DNA from: Bacteroidota bacterium
GTDB lineage: Bacteria; Bacteroidota; Bacteroidia; Chitinophagales; JADIYW01
Length of the DNA: 46,060 nucleotides
Assembly: GCA_028288625.1 (NCBI GenBank)
Contig: JAQBNI010000032.1
Location: forward strand, 1 to 46,060
Reading direction: 5' to 3'
The translations under genes were made by a program, and so were the position numbers. A model generated the notes under the pieces. That model had not been told where the DNA came from and made no database searches. It worked only from the letters and a program-made list of their open reading frames with translations. This document shows, piece by piece, positions 16,055 through 25,568 of this stretch. The first letter of the stretch is position 1. Each line of letters starts with the position of its first letter.

Positions 16055-18982
16055 ATGCACCATTTTTACCGATTACTCATTGTCACTTTTCTATTAAATC
16101 CTGTTTTAGCAAAAGCAAATTCGGGTTTTGTGAAATTGCTGTTCGGCATAGAGCCGAAAGAAGTTTTGGAAAGCAAGGATAAGAGTGCTGTTGTACTTAC
16201 CGAAGGAAGTTTGGGAAATAAAGGTTTTTTTTACCTGCAGCAAACAGATTCATTGGGAAATATACAATGGCTTGTAAATTTATTCCCCATACAGGATACA
16301 TCCGTACAGTTTGGTGTGGATATGCAAACAGATAACAACGGGAACATTTTTGTCATCACACATCACAAAAACGGAAATAACGGATTGCTTCAAAAAGTTT
16401 CCAAGATCAGGGATGGCGTAATTTTGTATACAAGAATATTACCGAACATTGATTCTTTGCAACCCGTTCCGTTTATTAGAACTTATGCGAAAACGGAAGA
16501 CAGCGGATTGATCCATATCCTCTATAATAAATTCACAAATACTTTTTATTTACAGAAGTTCGATGCGCAGGCAAGTATTGTATGGACGAAAATATTGGAT
16601 CATGTTAATTTTAATGCCTCCTTAGACAGCGTCGCTTTATTTGGTTTGCAATTTCAAACACGAATAAAGAAAGTTAACCCGAATAAATATGCGATCACCG
16701 GAATTGGATTTAATACTTCGGGAAATAAATATGAATTATTCCAGGCTATTTATGATAATACAAGCCAGACATTTCAATACAATCATTTTCAATTACCAGA
16801 AATCATTGTAAGTACTTCAAGCAAGCCGATCTTATTTGATGAAGCGATTACCAACCTGGATAAAATGCGAATTGCAATTTTAAATTATAATACTTCCGTA
16901 GCATTGAATTCTTATTTTATCAGCGATCTCAATATGGATAACGGCACAAAAAACATTGCTTATACTTTCCAGGACTCCAGCAACAATGCACATTTCCCCC
17001 AAAGATTATATATTGACAAAGCCGGCAATTTATTTTTTCTGAAACCGAATTCATTATATAAAAGAAATCCTGCAGGCGCCATGGTCTGGAATCGCATCAT
17101 GTTCCCGGACCGGGTGATTTCCGCGAATGTTATCGAACAGGATTTTGTATTCATGCAGAATTTTACAGAACTCAGCGATAGCTCCTTTTATATTATAGGC
17201 AGAGGTGGCAAGGGTTATCCCGGAAATTTTTGTTTTTGTTTCGGCGCATTAATTAAAGCGAATAAGAATGGGGTCATTTACGAACGCCTGATCAACGGTA
17301 ATGTATTTGTTGATGAAAATAAAAACTGCAGTTCTGATAATGAAGCGGGATTAAAACAAATACTTGTTGAAGCCACCACGGGAACGGCTTCATTTTATGC
17401 AACAACAGATTCCACCGGAAATTATTCTATTCCTGTAGACATCGGTGTGTACACGGTAAAGATCTATCTCAACAACAACACTTACTGGCAGGCATGTACC
17501 CCATCTGTACAAGTCAACACTTTAAATGATACCACGATTGCAGATTTTGCCGTACAAAAACAAATCGAATGCCCATATCTCGATGTAGATGTCGCAACGC
17601 CGTTTCTCCGCAGATGTTTTGAAAATACATACAATATTCATTATTGCAATTACGGAACTGCAACTGCCCAAAATGCTTACGTAAAAATTGTGTTCGATTC
17701 ATTATTACAAGTAACATCGTCTTCTATTCCATGGACAAGCGTTAACGGGAATACATATACTTTTCTATTGGGAAATATTAATGAACAGCAGTGCGGTGAT
17801 TTTAATATACATGCATATTTAAGCTGCGATTCCTCTGTGTTAGGACAGACACATTGTGTGCAGGCATTTATTTTTCCTGACTCATTGTGTGGAAACCAAG
17901 CCGGCTGGGATGGCGCAATTATACAAGTTACGGGAAGATGTGTTGGAGATTCTGTAATACTGCTGATAAAAAATATCGGAACGGGAAATATGACCGCCCC
18001 GAAAAAATATTATGTGCTTGAAGGAGATTTTTTAAAACTGGCGCCTAATGATTTTCAGCTGAATGCAAGCGACAGTAAAATAGTAACAGTTCCTGTAAAT
18101 GGAAATACGATCACATTGCTTGCGCAGCAAACAGACAATTACCCTTTCCCCGGAATGCCCGCCGTTTCTATTGAAGGGTGCAATGGCGCATTACAGCCCG
18201 GCTATGTAAACGATGTGTCGCAAAATAATTCTTCCCCATTCGTTGCTAATAACTGCATGCAAAACATCGGCTCATACGATCCGAATTTTAAAGCCGCGTT
18301 GCCAACAGGTTTAGATACGATGCATTTCGTAAACAATAAAACTCCGCTTGAATATATCATTCATTTTCAAAACACCGGAACGGATACTGCTTTCTCTGTT
18401 GCAGTAACAGATACGATATCAAAGATGCTCAATATCTCTACTTTAAAAATGGGCGCTTCGTCACATCCGTATTCCTACAATGTATCAGGTACAGGTGTGC
18501 TCAATGTAAATTTCAACAACATTCAGTTACCCGATTCTTCAACAGATCCGTCAGCATCGCAGGGATTTTTTAAATTTACTATCCAGCCAAAAAATACGCT
18601 GCCGGATTACAATAGAATTAATAATGATGCAAACATCTATTTCGATTTCAATAATGGCGTAAAAACAAATTCAGTTTTTCACACGGTGAAGGAAAATTTA
18701 TTCAACGTGATTTCTTCTGTTTCGAATACTTATAAAGATCATGTCAGTATACGTGTTTTCCCAAATCCTTTCAGTGATGTCGTTACGTTTAAAATGGCAG
18801 ATGAAAATCAAAACTATCTTTATGAATTTCACCTAACAGATTTGCAGGGAAAGCTCTTATGGTCACAATATTTCCGCTCTTCTCTTACCATTAATGGCAA
18901 GGATTTAAACAGTGATCTTTATCTCTACACCATAACCCACAATAATTCTATTGTAGCTGCCGGAAAGCTAATCAGACAATAA
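16055..18982 (+). CDS. Secreted T9SS cargo protein with type A sorting domain (paralogue 1)
   Basis: This is a 975-residue protein. A signal peptide (about 1-22) is followed by a 390-residue region of beta repeats with phrases like KVSKIRDG and DKAGNLFFLKPN, as in propeller-type extracellular domains. At about 413-500 lies an SdrD/B-type domain opening NGNVFVDENKNCSSDNEAG, which often binds calcium. Two further beta domains rich in Cys follow. At about 740-890 is a DUF7619-like conserved domain (SYDPNFKAALPTG, HFQNTGTDTAF, NIQLPDSS, IYFDFNNG). The end (about 898-975, VFPNPFSDVVTF to KLIRQ) is a type A T9SS sorting domain. The protein should cross the outer membrane and be anchored at the surface or released. 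It may be an adhesin, but no activity is visible. Confidence 0.85.
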   Translation: MHHFYRLLIVTFLLNPVLAKANSGFVKLLFGIEPKEVLESKDKSAVVLTEGSLGNKGFFYLQQTDSLGNIQWLVNLFPIQDTSVQFGVDMQTDNNGNIFVITHHKNGNNGLLQKVSKIRDGVILYTRILPNIDSLQPVPFIRTYAKTEDSGLIHILYNKFTNTFYLQKFDAQASIVWTKILDHVNFNASLDSVALFGLQFQTRIKKVNPNKYAITGIGFNTSGNKYELFQAIYDNTSQTFQYNHFQLPEIIVSTSSKPILFDEAITNLDKMRIAILNYNTSVALNSYFISDLNMDNGTKNIAYTFQDSSNNAHFPQRLYIDKAGNLFFLKPNSLYKRNPAGAMVWNRIMFPDRVISANVIEQDFVFMQNFTELSDSSFYIIGRGGKGYPGNFCFCFGALIKANKNGVIYERLINGNVFVDENKNCSSDNEAGLKQILVEATTGTASFYATTDSTGNYSIPVDIGVYTVKIYLNNNTYWQACTPSVQVNTLNDTTIADFAVQKQIECPYLDVDVATPFLRRCFENTYNIHYCNYGTATAQNAYVKIVFDSLLQVTSSSIPWTSVNGNTYTFLLGNINEQQCGDFNIHAYLSCDSSVLGQTHCVQAFIFPDSLCGNQAGWDGAIIQVTGRCVGDSVILLIKNIGTGNMTAPKKYYVLEGDFLKLAPNDFQLNASDSKIVTVPVNGNTITLLAQQTDNYPFPGMPAVSIEGCNGALQPGYVNDVSQNNSSPFVANNCMQNIGSYDPNFKAALPTGLDTMHFVNNKTPLEYIIHFQNTGTDTAFSVAVTDTISKMLNISTLKMGASSHPYSYNVSGTGVLNVNFNNIQLPDSSTDPSASQGFFKFTIQPKNTLPDYNRINNDANIYFDFNNGVKTNSVFHTVKENLFNVISSVSNTYKDHVSIRVFPNPFSDVVTFKMADENQNYLYEFHLTDLQGKLLWSQYFRSSLTINGKDLNSDLYLYTITHNNSIVAAGKLIRQ

Positions 18983-19121
18983 TTACTATTAAGAATATAA
19001 ACAATTGAATGCTAACCTTTTAGTGTAATTGGTATATTTTCATTTAATACAATGGATTTTTTTTGTATTATTTTTTCCGAATAATTTATTATAATATTGG
19101 TTACTGTTTTAATGCACCGCT

Positions 19122-22103
19122 ATGAAATCTAATTTTACAACTCTCTTCCTGTTGCTTTTTTGTTTTTGCAGTCTGCCTTCTGTTAGTGCTGTAGAAATGC
19201 CGCGTTCTTATCAGCCACAATCCTTTAGCTACGTCAGCAGTATCATCCCGAATGCGGACAACGGTTTCACAATTATGGGTTATTTTAAAACGGCACCGAC
19301 AGATGCATTTGTCCCTAAAGTTGTGAAGTTTGATCAGAAAGGCGACCAGCAATGGGAAAAGAATTTCAGCAACCTTCCATTATTTGATTTTTCCGGAGTA
19401 GATGAAGGAGTGATGTATAAGACACCTGACAACGGTTACCTCTTACTCAATACTTATCCGTCACCCACTAACAACGGACGCTATGGTGTGATAAGAAAAT
19501 TTAATAAAAACTATGATTCCGTATATACCGTTTTTACGGGAATAGACAGTATCGGTCTTGATGAAACTTTTATAAACGGATGGAATTTATCCGTAAATAA
19601 AATTGTGCCAACAGCAGACGGCGGTTTCGCAATTGCAGGAAGTAATCTGCGCGACTGCTACAACAAGGGATATATCCTGGCAACATATTCTAATACCGGG
19701 CATTTAACATGGAAGGAGATCACGCCGCTGACGAATGGCTGTATTCAATTCCGATACGATGCTGCAATTTGCGATAGGGCATCGAACAATGGTTTTATAT
19801 TTGGTATTGCAAATCGTGTGCAGGTTGCACCAAATAAATTTAACGGAATTTTCAACCTTGTCAGGAAAAATTCCGCTGGGACAACAATGTGGTTAAAAGT
19901 GATCAACACCAACTATGATGTAAGCCAGGTTGCCAACAAAAATGTTTTGCTCGCACAAAAAGAATTGACAAACGGCAATTATAAATTTCTTACGCTGTAT
20001 GATGTTAACGGCGGCGATTATACCGGCGGAACATTTTTACAATACACACTTTCGCCAACAGACTCGCTTCTGCAAACAGATACGTTTAGTTTTTATCTGC
20101 CGCTTGCAGGAAGCGAAAATCTTAGAAAAATTGTGATCGATAAAAATGAGAATATTATTATCCTCGGACAAAAATCTATAACGAAATTGAATAAGACAGG
20201 TCATGTGATCTGGCAGCGCGAGCCTTTTGATGAATTACGCATTTATGATAATCCCGGTATAAAATATCATTTAACCTGCTATGCGGAAACTGCGGATGGT
20301 AATTATATTGTTGCAGGAAATTCTACACAAACTACTAATACCAACAATAGCAGTGTTGCATTATTTTATATTACTGCAGATGGGAAAATGAAAACAAAGA
20401 TCCTGTACGGAAATGTTTTTGTTGATATTGACAACAGCTGTACTTACAACTCCGGCGAAAAAGGATACCAGAACCTGATCGTCAAAGCACAAAAATATAA
20501 CCAGTCCTTTTATACTATAACGGATACACTTGGCAATTATAATTTGCCGTTGGACTCAGGGGTTTATAAAGTTTCGATACAATTACCCAACACCGTTTAC
20601 TGGCAGGGTTGTACGGATCATTATACCACTAACCTCACTTCATTTAATCCTTCTGCAAATATCAATATTCCTTTGCAGCCGAAAGTAAGTTGTCCGTTTC
20701 TAAATGTGGAAATATCAACTCCTTACCTGAGAAAATGTTTTCCAAATACATATTCCGTGTACTATTGTAACAGCGGTACCGACACTGCAAAAAATGCATA
20801 CATCTTAATTGATTTCGATGGCGACTTACAAGTCAACAGTTCTTCCTTGCCATGGACATCCGTTAGTGGAAATCAATACCGGTTCAATATCGGAAACATA
20901 CCTCCTCAAACGTGCGGCAACTTTAGAATCAACGCAACTGTAAAATGCAGCGCGATTGATGGCAAGACACATTGTGTGACTGCACACATTTTTCCTGATC
21001 AATTGTGTACGGCAAACAGCGTCTTGTATGACGGATCAAACATCGTGATCAAAGGAAGTTGTGCAGGAGATACGGCAGTGTTCGTGATCACTAATACCGG
21101 AATAGGAAATATGAGTGCGCCGAGAAGGTATATTGTAATTGAAGGAGATTTCCTTCGTGTTGCTCCGCAGAATTTTCAATTAGCAGTAAACGACAGCATT
21201 GTTTTAAGAATCCCCGCCAATGGAAAAACGATTTATGTGCAAGCCCAGCAGGATCCCAATTATCCATATCCAAGCTTGCCAAGCCTTGTGATAGAAAGCT
21301 GCAGCGGTAATATTGACAGCCTGAATCTTGTCAATCAATTTCCTCAAAATGATGGGGTAGCATTTTTATCGACTTCATGCGTACAAAACAGGAATTCTTA
21401 TGATCCGAATGAAAAAACAGCCCAGCCCACCGGATATTTGCAGGAGCATGTGGTGAGCAGGCAAACAGAAATTAAATACACACTACATTTCCAGAATACC
21501 GGTACCGATACCGCTTACAATGTTATTTTGCTGGATACCATTTCACCGGCTTTAGATTTGACAACATTAGTTATGGGTGATGCATCACACGATTATACTT
21601 ATGCTGTTTATGCAGGCAATGTTTTACAAATCACTTTCAATCATATCAACCTCCCGGATTCTTCCGCAAACAGTGACGGCTCAAATGGTTTCGTTACATT
21701 CCATTTGCTGCCTTCCAACGATGTTCCGAATGGTACGTTAGCTACAAACAGCGCGCAAATATATTTTGATTATAACAGTGCGATAAACACTAACCAGGTT
21801 TATCATACTATTGATTCTGTTCAATACAGGATCACGGCGATAAAGACGAATAAAGAATTTGTGGCGGGTATAAAAATTTATCCAAATCCTTTCTCCGATA
21901 AAACTACCATCGCATTAAAGCTGGAAAAACCACTCAATGATATTGTGATGAAAGTATTTGATATGACCGGTAAATTAATTGAAAACCGGAAAGTAGATGC
22001 GATCTTTGAATTCGAAGGAAATAATTTCATGAACGGCATGTACCTGTTGCAGTTTTATTCCGGGGATAAAGTGATCGCTACTGCCAAGCTGGTGAAGCAA
22101 TAA
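19122..22103 (+). CDS. Secreted T9SS cargo protein with type A sorting domain (paralogue 2)
   Basis: The 993-residue protein shares the architecture of its upstream neighbour: signal peptide (1-23), a roughly 400-residue beta-repeat region, an SdrD/B-type domain at about 429-520 (GNVFVDIDNSCTYNSGEKG), Cys-containing beta domains, a DUF7619-like domain at about 757-905 (SYDPNEKTAQPTG, LHFQNTGTDTAYNV, NHINLPDSS, IYFDYNSA) and a sorting domain from about 916 (IYPNPFSDKTTIAL to KLVKQ). The two align almost end to end after the first 400 residues, with the N-terminal region more divergent. The 139-nt gap between them is AT-rich, without a clear terminator, so they could be read together or from separate promoters. 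Confidence 0.85.
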   Translation: MKSNFTTLFLLLFCFCSLPSVSAVEMPRSYQPQSFSYVSSIIPNADNGFTIMGYFKTAPTDAFVPKVVKFDQKGDQQWEKNFSNLPLFDFSGVDEGVMYKTPDNGYLLLNTYPSPTNNGRYGVIRKFNKNYDSVYTVFTGIDSIGLDETFINGWNLSVNKIVPTADGGFAIAGSNLRDCYNKGYILATYSNTGHLTWKEITPLTNGCIQFRYDAAICDRASNNGFIFGIANRVQVAPNKFNGIFNLVRKNSAGTTMWLKVINTNYDVSQVANKNVLLAQKELTNGNYKFLTLYDVNGGDYTGGTFLQYTLSPTDSLLQTDTFSFYLPLAGSENLRKIVIDKNENIIILGQKSITKLNKTGHVIWQREPFDELRIYDNPGIKYHLTCYAETADGNYIVAGNSTQTTNTNNSSVALFYITADGKMKTKILYGNVFVDIDNSCTYNSGEKGYQNLIVKAQKYNQSFYTITDTLGNYNLPLDSGVYKVSIQLPNTVYWQGCTDHYTTNLTSFNPSANINIPLQPKVSCPFLNVEISTPYLRKCFPNTYSVYYCNSGTDTAKNAYILIDFDGDLQVNSSSLPWTSVSGNQYRFNIGNIPPQTCGNFRINATVKCSAIDGKTHCVTAHIFPDQLCTANSVLYDGSNIVIKGSCAGDTAVFVITNTGIGNMSAPRRYIVIEGDFLRVAPQNFQLAVNDSIVLRIPANGKTIYVQAQQDPNYPYPSLPSLVIESCSGNIDSLNLVNQFPQNDGVAFLSTSCVQNRNSYDPNEKTAQPTGYLQEHVVSRQTEIKYTLHFQNTGTDTAYNVILLDTISPALDLTTLVMGDASHDYTYAVYAGNVLQITFNHINLPDSSANSDGSNGFVTFHLLPSNDVPNGTLATNSAQIYFDYNSAINTNQVYHTIDSVQYRITAIKTNKEFVAGIKIYPNPFSDKTTIALKLEKPLNDIVMKVFDMTGKLIENRKVDAIFEFEGNNFMNGMYLLQFYSGDKVIATAKLVKQ

Positions 22104-22142
22104 GATTTTCGAGTTATATTAGAGGAAGCAAAACGTTAACTA

Positions 22143-22649
22143 ATGAAATATAAAGTCCTTGTTTTTTGTATGTGCATTTCCTTATGGAGTTGCAAAAAAA
22201 AGCATGATTGCACTGCTGAAAGTTGCAAAGGAAGCTTGAATTGCGATGAAAGCTCTTATACGGGATCTTATGGTGGCTATATTGATTTTCAAGGAGGAGG
22301 AGATTGGCAATCCGATGAGCAGCTAACTATTCAAACAGGTTCCAATACTCATGACGGGATACTGGAAGTTTCCAGCAGAACATTTGGTTCTTTCAAAATA
22401 ATTCTTGATAAAAACAACTGCGGAAAATTTAGTTTTGATTCTACGAGTGTCAGTAAGATCGGATCAAATTTAATTGGAACAAACACCTTTTATAATCTGC
22501 ATTCATTTGTAAACTCCGGTTATTTTGATGGATGCAGTGAATGTGGCGCTAATGTATTACAGTTCTTTAATTCTGTTGTCTCGGATTCTTCTGAGCAATT
22601 TGGATATTTACCAATTGGCATCAGTTTCACAGGAACGTTGACAAAATAA
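22143..22649 (+). CDS. Lipoprotein of unknown function
   Basis: The 168-residue protein has a short signal (MKYKVLVFCMCISLWSC) with a lipobox ending in Cys17, followed by KKKHDC. The mature part holds several Cys (HDCTAESCKGSLNCDES, NNCGKF, DGCSECGAN) that could form disulfides, and a Gly-rich beta-type stretch GSYGGYIDFQGGGDW. I recognise no domain. It follows the second T9SS gene after 39 nt on the same strand and may share its transcript. Its stop lies 1 nt from the stop of the convergent glycosyltransferase gene. Confidence 0.75.
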   Translation: MKYKVLVFCMCISLWSCKKKHDCTAESCKGSLNCDESSYTGSYGGYIDFQGGGDWQSDEQLTIQTGSNTHDGILEVSSRTFGSFKIILDKNNCGKFSFDSTSVSKIGSNLIGTNTFYNLHSFVNSGYFDGCSECGANVLQFFNSVVSDSSEQFGYLPIGISFTGTLTK

Positions 22650-22650
22650 A

Positions 22651-23823
22651 TTATTTTAGTTTCCTGCCCTTCCAGTTGTACGGCAAAATATTTCCGAAAG
22701 TTCCCACAAAAGGAATATACCAGAGATGTAATAATTCACTGCTGACAAAGCTTTTCATTAAATCTTTCCTTCCAAAGAATCCGGAAGCTGATGAAAGAAA
22801 AAAATAATCTGTAATGCTTTTTGCTGCCAGTTGAAAAAGCAATAAAGGAAACAGGTCACTGCCAAAAGTAAGAACATGGAAAGTAGAACTGAATAAGAAA
22901 CAAAATGCATTGATCCAGATACTTAGCACAAAGAGATACACCAACCCTAAAATAATAGTGATGCGTTTGTCTTGGTAAGACCCGGATTTGCTGGTCCAGC
23001 GAAAACGTTGCTGCAAAAATTCTTGTATGTTCTTGCAAGGTTCTGTATAAACAATGGCTTCTTTATTTTTTAAAAAACGAATGCTGTCCGGGAATTTTTG
23101 CGCGATCTTATACACGAGCAGCATGTCGTCACCGCTGGCTTTGTCATCTATTTTATGATAACCCTTCACGCTTAAGAATGCTTCTTTTTCATACGCTAAA
23201 TTCGCGCCGTTCGCCATGTTGAATATTTTTAATTCCAGTGACGCTGCAGTGATTGCCTGCATACCGCAAAAATCCAATGCCTGGAATTTTTGAAATTTTG
23301 TTTTATCGTGATGAAAACATACCGGTGCAGCGATCAATTTACATTGTTCTGTTTCATAAAAAGATGCGATACTTCGCAGCCAGTTTTCCTGTACCCTGCA
23401 ATCCGCATCGGTCGTGATGATCAAAGTGCCTTTGGCTAAATTCACCGCGCTTTCGATGGCTTGTTTTTTGTATGCGGAAGTTTTATTGTTCTTATCGGAT
23501 AACTCACTCAACTTAAAAACACGGACCTGGGAATGACGGGTTGCAAATTGTGAACTGATCGCGAAAGTTTTATCGTCGGAATTATCATCTATTACAATCA
23601 CTTCAAATAATGATGAAGGATAGTTTTGCGCAAGGACATCATTTAAAATATTTGAAATCGAAGCTGCTTCGTTTCTTGCAGGAATGATCACGGAGATATG
23701 CGTTGCCACTCTGTCAGAAAATCCTGTGGTTTCTATTAATTCATTCCATTTGTTCCTGTATAGAAACATAATGCCGGTATAAAAAAGAGTAAACAGGAAG
23801 GAAATCAAAAAGAACACAGACAC
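22651..23823 (-). CDS. Membrane-bound GT2 family glycosyltransferase
   Basis: The 390-residue protein has an N-terminal membrane helix (about 2-20), a GT-A domain (about 42-270) and three or four C-terminal membrane helices. The catalytic motifs are VIDDNSDD for nucleotide binding, TTDADCRV with the DxD, GDDMLL, and QQRFRWTSK with the processive-type QxxRW. This resembles hyaluronan/cellulose synthase-like and N-glycosyltransferase proteins that act at the inner membrane. It lies 4 nt after the YdeI/OmdA-family gene. The sugar and acceptor are unknown. Confidence 0.87.
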   Translation of the reverse strand: MSVFFLISFLFTLFYTGIMFLYRNKWNELIETTGFSDRVATHISVIIPARNEAASISNILNDVLAQNYPSSLFEVIVIDDNSDDKTFAISSQFATRHSQVRVFKLSELSDKNNKTSAYKKQAIESAVNLAKGTLIITTDADCRVQENWLRSIASFYETEQCKLIAAPVCFHHDKTKFQKFQALDFCGMQAITAASLELKIFNMANGANLAYEKEAFLSVKGYHKIDDKASGDDMLLVYKIAQKFPDSIRFLKNKEAIVYTEPCKNIQEFLQQRFRWTSKSGSYQDKRITIILGLVYLFVLSIWINAFCFLFSSTFHVLTFGSDLFPLLLFQLAAKSITDYFFLSSASGFFGRKDLMKSFVSSELLHLWYIPFVGTFGNILPYNWKGRKLK

Positions 23824-23827
23824 ACAG

Positions 23828-24295
23828 TTATTTTTTCTTTTTTGCCGATAGCAGCTCCTTAAATTTAATTAATCTATTTTGTAATGTCTCTTCTTTCTTG
23901 GCGGAGGTGATCCATTGTGTGTATTCTTTCTGATGTGTGAAGGACATTCCATCAAAAATTGCTTTCAAATCTTTTTCTTTCTTAAAATAATTCTTCAGTA
24001 TTTCGGGAAGCTCTACCGTTCTATCATCGAGATCTTCTTCGATCTTAATATTTACAGTATCTCCGGGCTGCTTTCCTACCTGTTCGCGAATTGTCTTATT
24101 CATCATCAGGTTATATTCCCCGCCATACTTTGTAAGCAACCCGCGGTACAATACATCATCATACCAGATCTTTACTTTCAATCTTTTTTTGCCAAATGTT
24201 TTCTCCACATCAAATGTAACCGGGATGTAAAACACATCCATGTCGGTTGCTCTTTGTATGACTGCTTTAAATTGGGTGGATTTAGATTTTGACAT
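23828..24295 (-). CDS. YdeI/OmpD-associated (DUF1905-OmdA) family protein
   Basis: The 155-residue soluble protein has an N-terminal beta domain of the DUF1905 type (FKAVIQRATDMDVFYIPVTFDV, RGLLTKYGGEYNLMMNKTIR, VGKQPGDTVNIKIEEDLDDR) and a C-terminal helical OmdA-type region (FDGMSFTHQKEYTQWITSAKK, LQNRLIKFKELL). YdeI relatives have been linked to stress and antimicrobial peptide tolerance, but the mechanism is not known. It is the first gene of a two-gene unit with the membrane glycosyltransferase. The 220 nt upstream hold a self-complementary element described separately. Confidence 0.82.
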   Translation of the reverse strand: MSKSKSTQFKAVIQRATDMDVFYIPVTFDVEKTFGKKRLKVKIWYDDVLYRGLLTKYGGEYNLMMNKTIREQVGKQPGDTVNIKIEEDLDDRTVELPEILKNYFKKEKDLKAIFDGMSFTHQKEYTQWITSAKKEETLQNRLIKFKELLSAKKKK

Positions 24296-24363
24296 AGCGG
24301 ATTCTTTCAGTTTAAATTTAGTGAAAAGATTTTAAGAGTAGAATGTTGAATTAACAGTTACTT

Positions 24364-24498
24364 CTGTGGCGCGAGCATGCAGCCGGTAATTAGCGTTGGG
24401 TGCTTGTGCCATTTAATTAAAGACATTGTATCAATAATAAACTTTTGATAAGGCACAAGTACGCAACCGCACCAAGATATGTGGCTCATTCGCCAGAG
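24364..24498. repeat. Nested imperfect inverted repeat (135 nt)
   Basis: Inner arms 24395-24410 and 24452-24467 pair over 16 positions with one mismatch and one G-T wobble, around a 41-nt AT-rich loop. Outer arms 24364-24371 (CTGTGGCG) and 24491-24498 (CGCCAGAG) pair at 7 of 8 positions, and 24372-24376 with 24484-24488 at 4 of 5. The arms are clearly richer in G+C than the flanks. It fills most of the gap between the YdeI/OmdA-family gene and the broken nuclease-like gene. It could be a structured RNA, a relic of a mobile element or a repeated palindromic unit. It is not a simple terminator because no T-run follows the arms. Confidence 0.55.
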
Positions 24499-24515
24499 TA
24501 AGGGTTTGTAATCAA

Positions 24516-25568
24516 TTAAATGTTTTTTTTGTAAAAGTATTCCATTTCACCGTTCTTGTTTTCACCAGCATAATACTTATTGTTTTTTCCGTTAAAAATC
24601 ACTAATTGATCAATTAGCAATCGCATTTCACCACAATCAATATATACTAATTTATTCCTTACCAATGATTCGATAATTTTATTGATATCTAAATTATGTT
24701 TAACTGCATAATCCAGAAGTACTTCATTATGTTCAAGTTTAATGCTTTCCATTGTCAGTAGTAAGCTTAAAATTACAAATTCGTGTTCATCAATTTCCGC
24801 TGGTTTCCACTCAGCATTTTTCAGTGGTTTATTAAGTACTTCTTTTGATAATTCGATATAATTGTATTCCCAACCCCAAGTATCATTAATTTTTGTTTCC
24901 TTGCAAGATATAAATGGATGTACTGCTTCCACGAAATCATCTCCAAATATTTCTGAGCTAATCTCGAACATATAAGATAGCCTTGTCCATATCAATTCTA
25001 GCAAATGATACATTGGCTTTCCCGTGGAAGAACAAAACAAATGCCAATAAAAATATTCTTCTCTATATGGATTTCCATAAGGCATCCCGTTACATTTTAT
25101 AATACTATTATTGCCACAAATAAAAAGATTAGGAAAACTGACTGGTCCGTATCCTTGTACCTCACCTTTTTGAATTTTTTCTTCCAATTTATTAACAAAG
25201 CCATTTCTTAAGCTATATTCAGTTGAATAGCCATAATACCCAATCACAATTCGTAAAGGAAGAAACGCTTCCATGGTTAATAAGTGGTAAATTAATTGCG
25301 TTCGATCTGGTAATAAATGTAATTTTTCTCGTTTCGGGAGTTCAGAAGAGGTGAAAAGCTTATAAGCGTCTCTGTGTAACAAAGTAACATATGGCTCTGC
25401 ATCTCTAGGTTCAGAAACTTTAATTACGGATTTCAAATTTTTATGTGCATCATCTAAGTCGTTTGCAAATAAATTCTTTTTAACTTGAAATACTGCAATA
25501 ACATCTTTGATGTGATACTTGAATTGATTAGTAAATAATATTTGTTCTCCATCTCCTATTACTAGCAT
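24516..25568 (-). CDS. Main (C-terminal) fragment of the frameshifted DUF6602-like gene
   Basis: As an isolated frame this gives 350 residues from an ATG at 25568. The ATG is internal to the conserved region: the in-frame codons before it still read as the family (SDEIDC), so it is not a natural start. It contains the putative catalytic Q-x-K (AVFQVKKN, about residues 26-33), then a region with FICGNNSIIKC, and a tail with WGWEYNYIELSKE and a winged-helix-like end (EFVILSLLLTMESIKLEHNEV). The overall gene is AT-rich and reads unlike its housekeeping neighbours. Confidence 0.6.
   Translation of the reverse strand: MLVIGDGEQILFTNQFKYHIKDVIAVFQVKKNLFANDLDDAHKNLKSVIKVSEPRDAEPYVTLLHRDAYKLFTSSELPKREKLHLLPDRTQLIYHLLTMEAFLPLRIVIGYYGYSTEYSLRNGFVNKLEEKIQKGEVQGYGPVSFPNLFICGNNSIIKCNGMPYGNPYREEYFYWHLFCSSTGKPMYHLLELIWTRLSYMFEISSEIFGDDFVEAVHPFISCKETKINDTWGWEYNYIELSKEVLNKPLKNAEWKPAEIDEHEFVILSLLLTMESIKLEHNEVLLDYAVKHNLDINKIIESLVRNKLVYIDCGEMRLLIDQLVIFNGKNNKYYAGENKNGEMEYFYKKNI

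Noticed and set aside
23915-24292. 125-codon plus-strand frame opposite the YdeI/OmdA-family gene
   Set aside because: It is the complement of a gene with clear family motifs and looks like antisense noise rich in Cys, Phe and Ile.
24395-24467. Integron attC-like site (GTTGGGT fits GTTRRRY)
   Set aside because: In attC the RYYYAAC box comes first and GTTRRRY last; here the order is reversed and the opposite arm (CGCAACC) does not fit the partner box. No integrase or cassette array is seen.
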